Below, piece by piece: positions 7,554-17,391 of a DNA stretch of 48,161 nucleotides. Under the pieces are notes generated by a model. The model saw only the letters and a program-made list of their open reading frames with translations. It was not told the DNA's origin and searched no databases. This DNA comes from Oscillospiraceae bacterium (lineage in GTDB: Bacteria; Bacillota; Clostridia; Oscillospirales; Oscillospiraceae), in contig JAGBEA010000018.1 in the NCBI GenBank assembly GCA_017937195.1, positions 1 to 48,161 on the forward strand. The letters are read 5' to 3'. The stretch's first letter is position 1; every line of letters begins with the position of its first letter. The translations under genes were made by a program, and so were the position numbers.

Positions 7554-7892
7554 ATGGATCTCATTAAGGCACTGAATGAAAAGCAGCTCAAGGAAGTCCC
7601 TGCTGTGGCCGTCGGCGATACCGTCCGCGTCCACGTGAAGGTCAAGGAAGGCGCTCGTGAGCGTATCCAGGTCTTCGAGGGTACTGTGATCGCCAAGAAG
7701 CATGGCGGCATCGAGGAGACCATCACCGTTCGTCGTATTTCCTACGGCGTGGGCGTTGAGAAGGTTTTCCCCGTCCATTCTCCCTCTATCGAGAAGATCG
7801 AGACTGTTCGTCACGGCTATGTCCGTCGCGCCAAGCTGTACTATCTGCGTGGCCGCGTTGGTAAGGCTGCTAAGATCAGAGAGAAGCTGTAA
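7554..7892 (+). CDS. rplS: Large ribosomal subunit protein bL19
   Basis: Ribosomal protein of 112 residues located at the 30S-50S interface. The start [16 protein letters not shown], the central [20 protein letters not shown] segment and the basic tail [18 protein letters not shown] are typical, and the length is normal. It is preceded by TAGGAGG and its own promoter (7421-7449), and closed by a strong terminator, so it is monocistronic. It lacks the usual rimM-trmD neighbours. Confidence 0.97.
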   Translation: MDLIKALNEKQLKEVPAVAVGDTVRVHVKVKEGARERIQVFEGTVIAKKHGGIEETITVRRISYGVGVEKVFPVHSPSIEKIETVRHGYVRRAKLYYLRGRVGKAAKIREKL

Positions 7893-7910
7893 GCAAATAT
7901 TGCTGATCCG

Positions 7911-7937
7911 AAACCCGTCCGCGACTGCGGACGGGTT
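7911..7937 (+). terminator. rplS terminator
   Basis: A 12-base stem AAACCCGTCCGC / GCGGACGGGTTT with loop GACT, ending in a T run: a textbook intrinsic terminator 18 bases after the stop. Confidence 0.93.
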
Positions 7938-7943
7938 TTTCCG

Positions 7944-7972
7944 TTGTCATTTTCAAGAATCTGTGTTATAAT
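7944..7972 (+). promoter_or_regulatory. Sigma-A promoter of the rbgA-rnhB operon
   Basis: TTGTCA (7944-7949), a 17-base spacer, and a perfect TATAAT (7967-7972), placed directly after the rplS terminator. Confidence 0.85.
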
Positions 7973-8009
7973 TACATTAATATGCAGACCGATAGGGAGG
8001 TGCCTCACA

Positions 8010-8876
8010 ATGCAAATTGAAGGCTTGAGCTGGTTTCCCGGTCATATGACCAAAACCAAGCGAATGATCGTAGCAGAAATCAAGAATATGGACGCAGTTT
8101 GCGAGATTTTGGACGCGCGTATTCCGCTGTCCAGCCGCAACCCCGACATCGACGAGATGACGGCAGGGAAGCCCCGTCTGGTAGTGCTGAACCGCGTGGA
8201 TCAAGCTGACCCCGCCCAGACCAAGCGCTGGAGCGCCCATTTCCGCCAGAAGGGTTACGCTGTGCTGGAGGCCAACGCCAAGGGCGGTGTGGGTACGGCG
8301 CAGTTTGCTGCCGCAGTGCGTGAGCTACTGAAGGAGAAGCTGGCCGCCTATGCGGAAAAGGGTCAGATCGGCCGTACCGTCCGCGTGATGGTACTGGGCA
8401 TCCCCAATGTGGGCAAGTCTACCTTTATTAATAAGGTAGCCAAGCGTAAGACCGCGCGCGCCGAGGATCGCCCCGGTGTCACCCGCACCAAGCAGTGGGT
8501 CCCCGTGGACTCCACGCTGGAGCTGCTGGACACTCCCGGCATTCTGTGGCCGAAATTTGACGATACCAAGGTGGGTATGCACCTTGCCTTCACCGGCGCC
8601 ATCAAGGACGACGTGATGGATCTGGAGGAGCTGGCAAGCTGCCTGATGGAATACTTGGGCAAGCACTATGCCGACGTCGTAAAAGAGCGCTATAAGATCG
8701 AGATCGACGAGGAAGATTCCGGCTATGACCTGCTGATCAAGGCCGGTCGCAAGCGCGGTTTCCTGATGCGCGGTGCAGAGGTGGATACGGAGCGTATGGC
8801 TCGTATTTTGCTTGATGAATTCCGCGGTGGCAAGCTTGGACGCTTTACACTTGAAACGCCGGAGGATTTGGGATAA
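8010..8876 (+). CDS. rbgA: Ribosome biogenesis GTPase A (YlqF/RbgA)
   Basis: Circularly permuted GTPase of 288 residues needed for late 50S subunit assembly. The motif order is permuted as expected: NRVD (G4, 61-64) precedes GIPNVGKST (G1, 130-138) and DTPG (G3, 174-177). The N-terminus WFPGHMTK is the family signature. The start at 8010 follows GGGAGGTG; upstream in-frame sequence runs through the promoter. Its stop overlaps the rnhB start (TAATG), and the rbgA-rnhB pairing is common in Firmicutes. Confidence 0.95.
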   Translation: MQIEGLSWFPGHMTKTKRMIVAEIKNMDAVCEILDARIPLSSRNPDIDEMTAGKPRLVVLNRVDQADPAQTKRWSAHFRQKGYAVLEANAKGGVGTAQFAAAVRELLKEKLAAYAEKGQIGRTVRVMVLGIPNVGKSTFINKVAKRKTARAEDRPGVTRTKQWVPVDSTLELLDTPGILWPKFDDTKVGMHLAFTGAIKDDVMDLEELASCLMEYLGKHYADVVKERYKIEIDEEDSGYDLLIKAGRKRGFLMRGAEVDTERMARILLDEFRGGKLGRFTLETPEDLG

Positions 8877-9508
8877 TGGACGCACCGAACAATCTTTGGA
8901 GCATCGAAGAAGACCTGCTGGCGCAGGGTATGACCCATATCTGCGGCGTAGACGAGGCAGGAGCCGGTCCTTTGGCAGGTCCCGTCTATGCTGCCGCCGT
9001 GATTTTGCCGCTGCACTGCGAGATCCCCGGGCTCAATGACTCCAAAAAGCTGACGGAGAAGAAGCGCGAGAAGCTGTTCGACATCATTATTGAGAAGGCT
9101 GTCAGCTACGCCATTGCCCGTGTAGAGGCGGAGGAGATCGATGCTACCGACATCCTCAGCGCCCGTATGAAGGCGATGCAGCTGGCCATCGACGCGCTGT
9201 CCGTACAGCCGCAGATGGCGCTGATCGACGGGAACCGCGATAAGGGGCAGAGCGCAGCTATCACCACGCCGCATATGCTGGTAGTGGGCGGCGACGGCAA
9301 GAGCGCCAGCATCGCTGCGGCATCTATTCTTGCCAAGGTCAGCCGTGACCGCTATGTGGTGGAGGAACTGGAGCGCGACTATCCCCAGTACTGCTTTGCC
9401 AAGCATAAGGGCTACGGCACAAAGCTGCACTATGAGATGTTGGATACCTACGGCCCGTGTCCTGCGCACCGCAAAACCTTCTTGAAGAAATGGGCTGAAA
9501 AGAAATGA
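8876..9508 (+). CDS. rnhB: Ribonuclease HII
   Basis: Cleaves the RNA strand of RNA-DNA hybrids and excises single ribonucleotides from DNA. The 210-residue protein carries GVDEAGAGPLAGPV (24-37), with Asp26 and Glu27 as the first metal-binding acids, then LIDGN and the PHMLVVGGDGKSASIAAASI region, all typical of type 2 RNase H. The first motif has Ala where most members have Arg (DEAGRGPLAG). The start shares one base with the rbgA stop and the end overlaps yraN by 4 bases. Confidence 0.95.
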   Translation: MDAPNNLWSIEEDLLAQGMTHICGVDEAGAGPLAGPVYAAAVILPLHCEIPGLNDSKKLTEKKREKLFDIIIEKAVSYAIARVEAEEIDATDILSARMKAMQLAIDALSVQPQMALIDGNRDKGQSAAITTPHMLVVGGDGKSASIAAASILAKVSRDRYVVEELERDYPQYCFAKHKGYGTKLHYEMLDTYGPCPAHRKTFLKKWAEKK

Positions 9509-9861
9509 GTCGCGCAACGGGAACCTGGGGCGAGGCGCAGGTCGCCAATTACCTGCGCAAAAAGGGCTATCGTTTGTTGGCGCACAGCTATCACTGCCGC
9601 TTTGGCGAGATCGATCTGATCGCACAGAAGGGAAGCACGCTTTGCTTTGTTGAGGTAAAGACGCGCACGAATCTTGCCTGCGGTCTGCCGCGTGATTTCG
9701 TGACGCCCGCCAAACAGGAGAAGCTGCGCAAAACCGCCGCGTGCTATCTCAGCCAGAATCAGCTGGATTGCCCCGTGCAGTTTGATGTGGCGGAGGTCTA
9801 TGCCGACAGCGAACACAGCGCCGCATCCGTGCGGATCGAATATCTGGAAAACGCGTTTTGA
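9505..9861 (+). CDS. YraN/UPF0102 family nuclease-like protein
   Basis: A 118-residue protein with the restriction-endonuclease-like core of the YraN family: GEAQVANYLRKKGY, then the catalytic-type signature GEIDLIAQ...LCFVEVKTR. The ATGA overlap with rnhB and the yraN-rnhB pairing found in many bacteria suggest a role in DNA repair or RNA-DNA hybrid processing, though the biochemical function is not settled. Confidence 0.92.
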   Translation: MSRATGTWGEAQVANYLRKKGYRLLAHSYHCRFGEIDLIAQKGSTLCFVEVKTRTNLACGLPRDFVTPAKQEKLRKTAACYLSQNQLDCPVQFDVAEVYADSEHSAASVRIEYLENAF

Positions 9862-9869
9862 GGTGCATA

Positions 9870-10856
9870 ATGGGGAACTTTCCGTATTTTGATGCACATT
9901 GCGATACGATCTACCGCTGTATGATGGACACAAGCGGTTCAGCGCTCTGCTTTGGTGATACCAATGAGGCGCAGCGTCAGTTCTTCGCTGACTGCACCTG
10001 CCTGCGCAGCAATAAAGGGCATATCGATCTGCAGCGCGGCGCGCAGTTTGCCCGCTACGCCCAGTTCTTCGCCTTGTTTGCCCATAAAAATGCGCCGCAG
10101 GAGGATCTGTGGTCGCTGTGCTGCCGGATGCATCAGCGCTTTTTGGATGAACTGGCGGAGAATGCGGATGTGATCGCCCATTGCCGCAGCGCGGCAGAGT
10201 TGGATCATGCGGTGGAACAGGGGAAGATGGCGGCGTTTCTCAGCATTGAGGGCGGCGATCTTCTGAATTGCGATGCAGCGCATATCGAAACAGTTTCCGC
10301 TTGGGGCGTGCGATTGCTGAATCCCGTGTGGAACGATGCAAACGCCCTCTCGGGCACGAATTGTGATGATCCCGACCGTGGCTTGTCCCAAAAGGGGCGG
10401 GATTTCATCCGTGAGATGGAGAGCCATCACATCTACGCCGACGTGTCCCATCTGTCCGATGCGGGATTCTGGGATCTGGTGAAGCTGGCGCGGCAGCCTA
10501 TTGTCGCATCCCATTCCAATGCCCGCGCGCTGTGTGAGCACAGCCGCAATCTGACAGATGATATGTTCCGCGCCATCCGTGACAGCGGCGGCGTGGTGGG
10601 CATCAATTATTACCGCCCCTTTGTGGGGGACAGCACTTCAATGGATGCGCTGATCGCCCATATTGAGCATTTTCTGTCGCTGGACGGTGAGAATACGGTC
10701 TGTTTGGGCGGCGATATGGACGGCTGCGAGGAGCTTGCAGGCGGGATGCGCGGTCTGCAGGACGTACATATTATATATGATGAACTGAAACGGCGCGGCT
10801 ACACCAACGCGCTGTTGGAGGATATATTCTGGAATAATCTGAAACGATTGCTGTAA
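9870..10856 (+). CDS. Membrane dipeptidase family (M19) peptidase
   Basis: Zinc dipeptidase of about 328 residues. FDAHCDT near the N-terminus gives the first His-x-Asp metal ligands. The bridging Glu is in LSIEGGDLL, and the later SHSNARAL and GGDMDG segments are typical of renal-dipeptidase-like enzymes. I chose the ATG at 9870 preceded by GAGGTG; a TTG at 9858 overlapping the yraN stop is possible but weaker. There is no signal peptide, so despite the family name it is cytoplasmic. Likely role: hydrolysis of dipeptides, possibly with D-residues. Confidence 0.9.
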   Translation: MGNFPYFDAHCDTIYRCMMDTSGSALCFGDTNEAQRQFFADCTCLRSNKGHIDLQRGAQFARYAQFFALFAHKNAPQEDLWSLCCRMHQRFLDELAENADVIAHCRSAAELDHAVEQGKMAAFLSIEGGDLLNCDAAHIETVSAWGVRLLNPVWNDANALSGTNCDDPDRGLSQKGRDFIREMESHHIYADVSHLSDAGFWDLVKLARQPIVASHSNARALCEHSRNLTDDMFRAIRDSGGVVGINYYRPFVGDSTSMDALIAHIEHFLSLDGENTVCLGGDMDGCEELAGGMRGLQDVHIIYDELKRRGYTNALLEDIFWNNLKRLL

Positions 10857-10871
10857 CGGGAGGTGAGTACG

Positions 10872-11561
10872 ATGGCATTGTACACGATCGGCGATCTGCA
10901 TCTGTCCCTTTCATCGGATAAATCCATGGAAGTGTTCGGCAACAACTGGCATAACTACGTGCAGCGCCTGCAGGAGGGCTTTGCGCAGCTGAAGGATGAC
11001 GATGTCATCGTGCTGTGCGGCGATCTCTCTTGGGGTATGTCGCTGGAGGAGTCACTGGAGGACTTCAAATTCATCAACGCGCTGCCCGGCAGAAAGCTGC
11101 TGATGAAGGGCAATCACGACTACTGGTGGAACACCGCCTCCAAGATGGAAAAGTTTTTTGCCCAGCACGAGCTGACCACGCTGGAGATCCTGCACAATAA
11201 CTGTCGGTTCTACGGCGATATTGCGCTGTGCGGAACGCGCGGTTGGTTTTATGAGTTGGACAACCTCAGTGCACACAATGAGAAGGTTCTCCTGCGTGAG
11301 GTGGGGCGTCTGGAGACCTCGCTGAAGGCAGCGGGGGATCGGGAGAAGATCTGTTTTCTCCATTATCCGCCGGTCTATCAGGGCTACACATGCCCCGAGA
11401 TCCTGCGTGTACTGCGTGATTACGGCGTGCGCCAATGCTTTTACGGGCATCTCCACGGCGCAACACACCGCCGATCCATTGAAGGAGAGTACAACGGCAC
11501 CCATTTTTCACTGGTCTCTGCCGATTATCTGGGATTTATTCCTAAAAAAATTTGCGATTAA
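10872..11561 (+). CDS. Calcineurin-like metallophosphoesterase
   Basis: A 229-residue phosphoesterase with the full set of dinuclear metal motifs in order: GDLHLS, CGDLSWG, GNHDYWW, HYPP and GHLHG. The ATG at 10872 lies six bases after GGGAGGTG; the GTG at 10863 falls inside the ribosome binding site. It closely follows the dipeptidase and is probably the last gene of that operon. The substrate cannot be read from sequence; relatives act on phosphodiesters or nucleotides. Confidence 0.88.
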   Translation: MALYTIGDLHLSLSSDKSMEVFGNNWHNYVQRLQEGFAQLKDDDVIVLCGDLSWGMSLEESLEDFKFINALPGRKLLMKGNHDYWWNTASKMEKFFAQHELTTLEILHNNCRFYGDIALCGTRGWFYELDNLSAHNEKVLLREVGRLETSLKAAGDREKICFLHYPPVYQGYTCPEILRVLRDYGVRQCFYGHLHGATHRRSIEGEYNGTHFSLVSADYLGFIPKKICD

Positions 11562-11573
11562 TGTAAAAAGGTA

Positions 11574-11602
11574 TGGAAATTTCATTTGATTTCTGTTATC
11601 AT
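11574..11602 (+). promoter_or_regulatory. Weak promoter candidate of tig
   Basis: TGGAAA, 17 bases, TATCAT (11597-11602), ahead of tig and after the metallophosphoesterase stop. The -35 match is 4 of 6, so confidence is limited. Confidence 0.4.
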
Positions 11603-11650
11603 ATTAAATTGCATTGATTATATTGATGCTGAACGGAGGAAAGAAACAAA

Positions 11651-12958
11651 ATGAGCGTAAAAAACTGTGAAAAGCTGGAAAACAGCAAGGTCGTTCTGAC
11701 CATCGAAGTCGGCTCCGAGGAGTTCGAGGCCGCTATTAACAAAGCCTATCTGAAGCTGCGCGGTAAGATGCATATCGCCGGTTTCCGTCCCGGTAAGGCT
11801 CCCCGCAAGATCATCGAGAGCATGTACGGCGTGGAAGTCTTCTATGAAGAAGCAGTGAACATCGTCCTGCCCGACGCTTACGAGAGCGCCGTGAAGGAGC
11901 AGGCTCTGGATGTTGTCGGCTATCCCGAAGTGGAGCTGGTGGAGTGCGGTAAGGAAGGCGTGACCTTCAAGGCTACCGTCGCCGTCTATCCCGAGGTGAA
12001 GCTGGGCCAGTACAAGGGTCTGGAAGCTCCCAAGGCCGAAGTGAAGGTCATGGCAGCTGACGTCAACGCCCGCCTGAAGCAGATGGCAGAGCGCAACTCC
12101 CGTCTGGTCAGCGTTGAGCGCGCTGTGAAGAAGGGTGACACCGCTAACATCGATTTCGAGGGCTTCGACAATGGCGTCGCTTTCGACGGCGGCAAGGGCG
12201 AGAGCTTCGATCTGGAGATCGGCTCCGGCAGCTTCGTTCCCGGTTTCGAGGAGCAGCTGATCGGTATGAAGGCCGGCCAGGAGAAGGATATCGATATCAC
12301 CTTCCCCGAGAACTACACCCCCGAGCTGGCCGGTAAGCCCGTCGTCTTCCACGTGAAGGTCAACGAGGTCAAGACCAAGGAAGTGCCCGCTATCGACGAT
12401 GAGTTCGCCAAGGACGTGTCCGAGTTCGACACCCTGAAGGAACTGAAGGCTGATCTGAAGAAGAAGATCACCGCAGAGCGCAAGGAAGCTGCACAGCACG
12501 CTTTCGAGGACGTTCTGATGAAGAAGGTCGCTGACGGCATCGAGTGCGAGATCCCCGAGGAGATGATCGACGCTCAGGCCGAGAATATGCTGAACAACTT
12601 CAAGCAGCAGATGATGTCTCAGGGCATCCCCTTTGAGCAGTATCTGCAGATGACCGGCAGCACCGAGGCCGAGTTCAAGGCTCAGGCTCACGGTCCCGCC
12701 GCTGAGCAGGTCCGTATGGATCTGGCCATCGAGGCTATCGTCAAGGCTGAGGGTTTGGAAGCTTCCGACGATGAGGTGGAAGAGAACATGAAGTCCGTCG
12801 CCGAGAAGTACGGTATGGATCTGGAGATGGTCAAGAAGTATCTGCCCGTTGAGCAGGTCAAGGAGCAGGTCATCCGCGAGAAGGTCATCAAGCTGGTGGC
12901 TGACAACGCTGTTGCTGTTGCTCCCGTGGAAGAGAAAGAAGAGGCCGAGGAGAAATAA
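11651..12958 (+). CDS. tig: Trigger factor
   Basis: Ribosome-associated chaperone and peptidyl-prolyl isomerase of 435 residues. The N-terminal ribosome-binding domain contains FRPGKAPRKIIESMYG, the signature loop docking at uL23. An FKBP-type domain lies at about 150-240 (GDTANIDFEGF), followed by the long helical C-terminal domain. AACGGAGG precedes the start. All ten arginine codons are CGC or CGT, a mark of high expression and a useful contrast with the 1-2661 segment. It heads the tig-clpP-clpX-lon-engB protein quality control cluster typical of Firmicutes. Confidence 0.97.
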   Translation: MSVKNCEKLENSKVVLTIEVGSEEFEAAINKAYLKLRGKMHIAGFRPGKAPRKIIESMYGVEVFYEEAVNIVLPDAYESAVKEQALDVVGYPEVELVECGKEGVTFKATVAVYPEVKLGQYKGLEAPKAEVKVMAADVNARLKQMAERNSRLVSVERAVKKGDTANIDFEGFDNGVAFDGGKGESFDLEIGSGSFVPGFEEQLIGMKAGQEKDIDITFPENYTPELAGKPVVFHVKVNEVKTKEVPAIDDEFAKDVSEFDTLKELKADLKKKITAERKEAAQHAFEDVLMKKVADGIECEIPEEMIDAQAENMLNNFKQQMMSQGIPFEQYLQMTGSTEAEFKAQAHGPAAEQVRMDLAIEAIVKAEGLEASDDEVEENMKSVAEKYGMDLEMVKKYLPVEQVKEQVIREKVIKLVADNAVAVAPVEEKEEAEEK

Positions 12959-13036
12959 TCTCCAAAAGCTGCTAAAATCACATTCGGGCGGGTATACTTT
13001 CGTATTGAAACATCTATTTGAACAGGAGGCTATAAT

Positions 13037-13618
13037 ATGAGCTTGATTCCCTATGTTGTAGAGCAGACCAATCGCGGTGAGAGATCCTATGATATCTTTT
13101 CCCGACTGCTCAATGACCGCATCATCTTCCTGGGAGAAGAGGTCAATGATACATCCGCCTCGATCGTAGTGGCACAGCTGCTGTATCTGGAAGCACAGGA
13201 TCCCGACAAGGACATCCAGATGTACATCAACAGCCCCGGTGGCAGCGTAACTGCCGGTATGGCCATCTACGACACCATGCAGTATATCAAGTGCGATGTG
13301 TCCACTATCTGCGTGGGTCTGGCTGCCAGCATGGGCGCGTTCCTGCTGTCTGCCGGCACCAAGGGTAAGCGCATCGCTCTGCCCAATGCCGAGATCATGA
13401 TCCATCAGCCCTCTGCCGGCACGCAGGGTCAGATCACGGATATGGCGATCCATCTGAAGCGTCTGGAGACCATCAAAAAGCGTATGAATCAGATCATGGC
13501 AGACAATACCGGCCATTCTCTGGAAGAAATGACCGCTGCCTGCGAGCGCGATAACTTTATGACCGCTGAAGAGGCCAAGGAATTTGGTCTGATCGATAAG
13601 GTGATTTATAAGAGGTAA
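13037..13618 (+). CDS. clpP: ATP-dependent Clp protease proteolytic subunit
   Basis: Serine peptidase forming the tetradecameric chamber that degrades proteins unfolded by ClpX. The 193-residue protein carries the catalytic triad Ser98 (GLAASMGA), His123 (MIHQP) and Asp172 (ERDNFM), and the N-terminal [20 protein letters not shown] axial-loop region. AACAGGAGG precedes the start. It lies 78 bases after tig; a TATACT at 12993 could be an extra weak promoter. clpX follows after 5 bases. Confidence 0.98.
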   Translation: MSLIPYVVEQTNRGERSYDIFSRLLNDRIIFLGEEVNDTSASIVVAQLLYLEAQDPDKDIQMYINSPGGSVTAGMAIYDTMQYIKCDVSTICVGLAASMGAFLLSAGTKGKRIALPNAEIMIHQPSAGTQGQITDMAIHLKRLETIKKRMNQIMADNTGHSLEEMTAACERDNFMTAEEAKEFGLIDKVIYKR

Positions 13619-13623
13619 TCCGG

Positions 13624-14922
13624 ATGTCTGAGGAAAAGAAGTCCATCCGCTGTTCGTTCTGCGGTAAGCACGACAATCAGGTGCACCGTATGATCCAGGG
13701 CCCCGGTGTCCGGATCTGCGATGAATGCGTGAACCTGTGTATGTCCATTTTGGACGACGGTTATGAGACCGGTGCTTCCGCCACTTACGAAACACCGGAT
13801 CATCTGCCCACACCTCGCGAGATCAAAGAGGTGCTGGATCAGTACGTGATCGGTCAGGAAGCGGCAAAGATCGCACTGTCCGTATCCGTCTACAATCATT
13901 ATAAGCGCGTCTATTTCGGCGGCGATGAGGATGTTGAGCTGCAAAAGAGCAATATCCTGATGATCGGACCTACCGGCAGCGGTAAAACGCTGTTCGCCCA
14001 GACGCTGGCTCGCGTTCTGCACGTGCCTTTTGCCATTGCTGACGCCACTACGCTGACGGAAGCAGGCTATGTGGGCGATGACGTGGAGAATATCCTGCTG
14101 CGCCTGCTGCAGGCCGCTGATTTTGATGTGGAGCTGGCAGAGCACGGCATCATCTATGTCGATGAGATCGATAAGATCGCACGCAAGAGCGAGAACACGT
14201 CCATTACCCGCGATGTGTCCGGTGAAGGCGTGCAGCAGGCTCTGCTGAAGATCCTGGAAGGCACGGTTGCCAACGTTCCCCCGCAGGGCGGACGCAAGCA
14301 TCCTCATCAGGAGTTCATTCAGGTAGATACCCGTAATATCCTCTTCATCTGCGGCGGTGCATTTGACGGTCTGGAGAAGATCATCGAGCGCCGTACCAAC
14401 CGCAAGGGCATCGGCTTTGATGCCATCGTGGAGAGCAAGGCGGAGCGTCGTGCCGGTGAGCTGCTGAAGGAAGTGCAGCCGCAGGATCTGCTGAAGTTCG
14501 GTATTATCCCCGAGCTGGTAGGTCGTCTGCCTATGATCGCCGCACTGGACGGTCTGAGCCGTGACGATCTGGTAGAGATTTTGACCAAGCCGAAAAACGC
14601 ATTGGTCAAGCAGTATCAGAAGCTGTTTGAGTACGATGATGTGGAGCTGTCCTTTGAGCAGGCAGCGCTGGAAGCCGTTGCCGATAACGCCATCGAGCGC
14701 AACATCGGCGCACGCGGTCTGCGCGCCGTGATGGAAGGGCTGCTGACCAAGATCATGTACGACATTCCCTCTGATACCACGATCACGCACGTGACCATTA
14801 CGGAAGATTGCGTGAAGAATGGCGCTGAGCCGGTGGTCGCCCGCGATCCCGAAAAAGCTGTGCGCCGCGCAAAACTGAAGACCGGAAAGTCGGAGCCCAA
14901 GTCCTCCGCACCGGCCTCTTAA
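13624..14922 (+). CDS. clpX: ATP-dependent Clp protease ATP-binding subunit
   Basis: AAA+ unfoldase partner of ClpP, 432 residues. The N-terminal zinc-binding domain uses Cys10, Cys13, Cys32 and Cys35. The AAA module shows Walker A GPTGSGKT (about 116-123), Walker [12 protein letters not shown], and the C-terminal [12 protein letters not shown] sensor region. It lies directly behind clpP and is followed by a strong terminator. Confidence 0.98.
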   Translation: MSEEKKSIRCSFCGKHDNQVHRMIQGPGVRICDECVNLCMSILDDGYETGASATYETPDHLPTPREIKEVLDQYVIGQEAAKIALSVSVYNHYKRVYFGGDEDVELQKSNILMIGPTGSGKTLFAQTLARVLHVPFAIADATTLTEAGYVGDDVENILLRLLQAADFDVELAEHGIIYVDEIDKIARKSENTSITRDVSGEGVQQALLKILEGTVANVPPQGGRKHPHQEFIQVDTRNILFICGGAFDGLEKIIERRTNRKGIGFDAIVESKAERRAGELLKEVQPQDLLKFGIIPELVGRLPMIAALDGLSRDDLVEILTKPKNALVKQYQKLFEYDDVELSFEQAALEAVADNAIERNIGARGLRAVMEGLLTKIMYDIPSDTTITHVTITEDCVKNGAEPVVARDPEKAVRRAKLKTGKSEPKSSAPAS

Positions 14923-14931
14923 ATGTGCAAT

Positions 14932-14967
14932 AAGGAAGAGGCGAAGCAGTTTCGCCTCTTCCTTTTT
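14932..14967 (+). terminator. clpX terminator
   Basis: A 14-base perfect stem AAGGAAGAGGCGAA / TTCGCCTCTTCCTT followed by a T run. lon starts only 22 bases later with no promoter in between, so read-through or attenuation must supply lon. Confidence 0.9.
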
Positions 14968-14989
14968 CCCCTATAAAGGAGTGATCCCT

Positions 14990-17374
14990 ATGACAACTTT
15001 GAATTATCCCGTTCTGGCTCTTCGTGGGCTGACGGTTTTCCCGGAGCTGACACTCAGCTTCGATGTAGAGCGTGAGATCTCTATTTTCGCGCTGGATTGC
15101 GCGATGGAGTCCGGCCGCGACATCTTCCTTGTGACCCAGCGCGAGATCGGTGTTTCTGCGCCGCAGGAAGAAGATCTCTATTCGGTGGGTACTGTCTGCC
15201 GTATTCTGCAGATCATCAAGACCTCCGAAACCACGGTGCGTGTCATCGTGGAAGGTCGCCAGCGCGCCCGCATCCACCGCATTTGGCAGACCAAACCCTT
15301 CCTGCAGGCCAATATCAAGCTGCTGGAGGAGGATTTCCCCGGTCGCCACACCACCAAGGTGGAGGCGCTGCTGCGCCAGACCTATGCGCTGATGGGTGAG
15401 TACCAGAGTCTGACCAATCTGTCCGACGATGTGGTGGCGGCAGTACTGGATGACCACGACCCCGGTCATTTGGCCGACTATCTGGCACAGAATATGACGC
15501 TGCGCCATCAGGATCGTCAGCGTGTACTGGAACAGCTCCATCCCATCAAGCGTCTGCAGCTGGTCAACGAGATCCTGACCCACGAGGTGGATGTAATTTC
15601 TCTTGAGATGGAAATGGAGCGCAAGGTGCGCGACCGCGTTGCCCGCGTGCAGAAGGATATGATCCTGCGCGAGCAGGTGAAGGTGCTGCAGCACGAGCTG
15701 GGCGAGGACGGCGATGAGGAGATCGCCGAGTATGCTCAGCGCATCGAGGACGCCAAGTTGGCTGAAGAGGCGGAGAAGAAGCTGTATAAGGAGCTGGACC
15801 GTCTGTCTAAGCAGCCTTTTGGCAGCGCCGAGGCATCTGTGATCCGTAATTATCTGGATGTGTGCCTCGATATGCCTTGGAATAAGCAAACCCGCGACCG
15901 TGCCGATGTGGAGAAAGCCAAGGCGATTCTTGACCGTGACCATTTCGGTCTGGATAAGGTAAAGGAGCGCATTCTGGAGTTCATTGCAGTGCGTCAGATC
16001 AATCCCGATGCCAAAGGCAAGATCCTCTGTCTGGTCGGCCCTCCCGGCGTAGGTAAGACCTCCATTGCCATCTCCGTTGCAAAGGCAATGAACCGCAAGC
16101 TGGCGCGCCTCTCGCTGGGCGGTGTGCGTGACGAGGCGGATATCCGCGGTCACCGCAAGACCTATATCGGCGCGATGCCCGGCCGCATTATTGACGCGCT
16201 GATCCGCTCCAAGTCCATGAATCCGCTGTTGGTGCTGGATGAGATCGACAAACTGGCCAACGATATGCGCGGCGATCCCGCTTCGGCACTGCTAGAGGTA
16301 TTGGACAGCGAGCAGAATTATGCGTTCCGCGACCATTTCCTGGAGCTGCCCGTCGATCTGAGCCGCGTGATGTTTATTACTACCGCCAACACGCTGGACA
16401 CGATCCCCAGACCGCTGCTGGACCGTATGGAGGTCATCGAGCTGACCAGCTATACGGACGAGGAAAAGGTGGAGATCGCCAAGCAGCACCTGATCCCCAA
16501 GCAGCTGAAGGAACACGGCTTGAAGAAAAGCCAGCTTCGTATCAGCGACAGCGCCATTCGCGCCGTGATCGCAGGCTATACCCGCGAATCCGGTGTGCGT
16601 CTGCTGGAGCGCCAGATTGGCAAGCTGTGCCGAAAAGCCGCAATGTCGCTCGTAACAAGCGATGTAAAGCGAGTTGACATTACAGATAAAAATCTGAATA
16701 ATTACCTCGGCGTTGTCCGTTATCTGGAGAATGTACATACCAACCGCGACGAGATCGGCGTTGTAAACGGTCTTGCGTGGACGGAAGCCGGCGGCGAGAT
16801 CCTGCAGGTCGAGGTAAATGTGATGGACGGTACCGGCAAGCTGGAGCTGACCGGCAATCTGGGCACTGTGATGCAGGAATCTGCCAAGGCTGCGCTGAGC
16901 TGTCTGCGCAGCAGAGCAGAGGAACTGGGCATCGAAAAGGACTTTTACAAGACCAAGGACATTCACGTCCATTTCCCGGAGGGCGCGATCCCCAAGGACG
17001 GTCCTTCTGCCGGTATCGCGATGACGACGGCGCTGCTCTCCGCCTTAACCGGTCGCGCCGTACACGGCAGCGTTGCGATGACGGGCGAGGTGACCCTGCG
17101 CGGCCGCGTATTGCCCATCGGCGGCTTGAAGGAAAAGACCATGGCTGCACTGCGCAATGGGATCCGAACGGTGATCATCCCCAAAGAAAACGAAAAGGAT
17201 CTTTCGGAGATCGACCAGACCGTTCGAAAGGCACTGCATTTCATTACGGTACAGACCGTGGATGAGGTATTTACTGCCGCACTGGTGCCGCTGAAGGAAT
17301 CTGCTGCCGCTGTAGAGCATATGACGGCACTGGCATCCGACACGCGCAGCAGCGCAACGGCGTTACATATTTAA
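14990..17374 (+). CDS. lon: ATP-dependent Lon protease
   Basis: Single-chain AAA+ serine protease of 794 residues that degrades misfolded and regulatory proteins. The N-terminal LON substrate-binding domain is followed by Walker A GPPGVGKT (350-357) and the peptidase domain with catalytic Ser673 (PKDGPSAG) and the Lys in GGLKEK (714-716). The ATG at 14990 follows AAAGGAG with 8-base spacing; a GTG at 14981 lies too close. It is part of the tig-clpP-clpX-lon-engB group, but sits behind the clpX terminator. Confidence 0.97.
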   Translation: MTTLNYPVLALRGLTVFPELTLSFDVEREISIFALDCAMESGRDIFLVTQREIGVSAPQEEDLYSVGTVCRILQIIKTSETTVRVIVEGRQRARIHRIWQTKPFLQANIKLLEEDFPGRHTTKVEALLRQTYALMGEYQSLTNLSDDVVAAVLDDHDPGHLADYLAQNMTLRHQDRQRVLEQLHPIKRLQLVNEILTHEVDVISLEMEMERKVRDRVARVQKDMILREQVKVLQHELGEDGDEEIAEYAQRIEDAKLAEEAEKKLYKELDRLSKQPFGSAEASVIRNYLDVCLDMPWNKQTRDRADVEKAKAILDRDHFGLDKVKERILEFIAVRQINPDAKGKILCLVGPPGVGKTSIAISVAKAMNRKLARLSLGGVRDEADIRGHRKTYIGAMPGRIIDALIRSKSMNPLLVLDEIDKLANDMRGDPASALLEVLDSEQNYAFRDHFLELPVDLSRVMFITTANTLDTIPRPLLDRMEVIELTSYTDEEKVEIAKQHLIPKQLKEHGLKKSQLRISDSAIRAVIAGYTRESGVRLLERQIGKLCRKAAMSLVTSDVKRVDITDKNLNNYLGVVRYLENVHTNRDEIGVVNGLAWTEAGGEILQVEVNVMDGTGKLELTGNLGTVMQESAKAALSCLRSRAEELGIEKDFYKTKDIHVHFPEGAIPKDGPSAGIAMTTALLSALTGRAVHGSVAMTGEVTLRGRVLPIGGLKEKTMAALRNGIRTVIIPKENEKDLSEIDQTVRKALHFITVQTVDEVFTAALVPLKESAAAVEHMTALASDTRSSATALHI

Positions 17375-17391
17375 GAGGAGGTGTTCTGCAT

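Noticed and set aside
11618..13813. A 731-codon open frame on the minus strand opposite tig and clpP
   Set aside because: It is a shadow of strongly biased codon use on the plus strand; tig and clpP are unmistakable, and the antisense product is a low-complexity Leu/Asp/His/Gly-rich sequence without a ribosome binding site.
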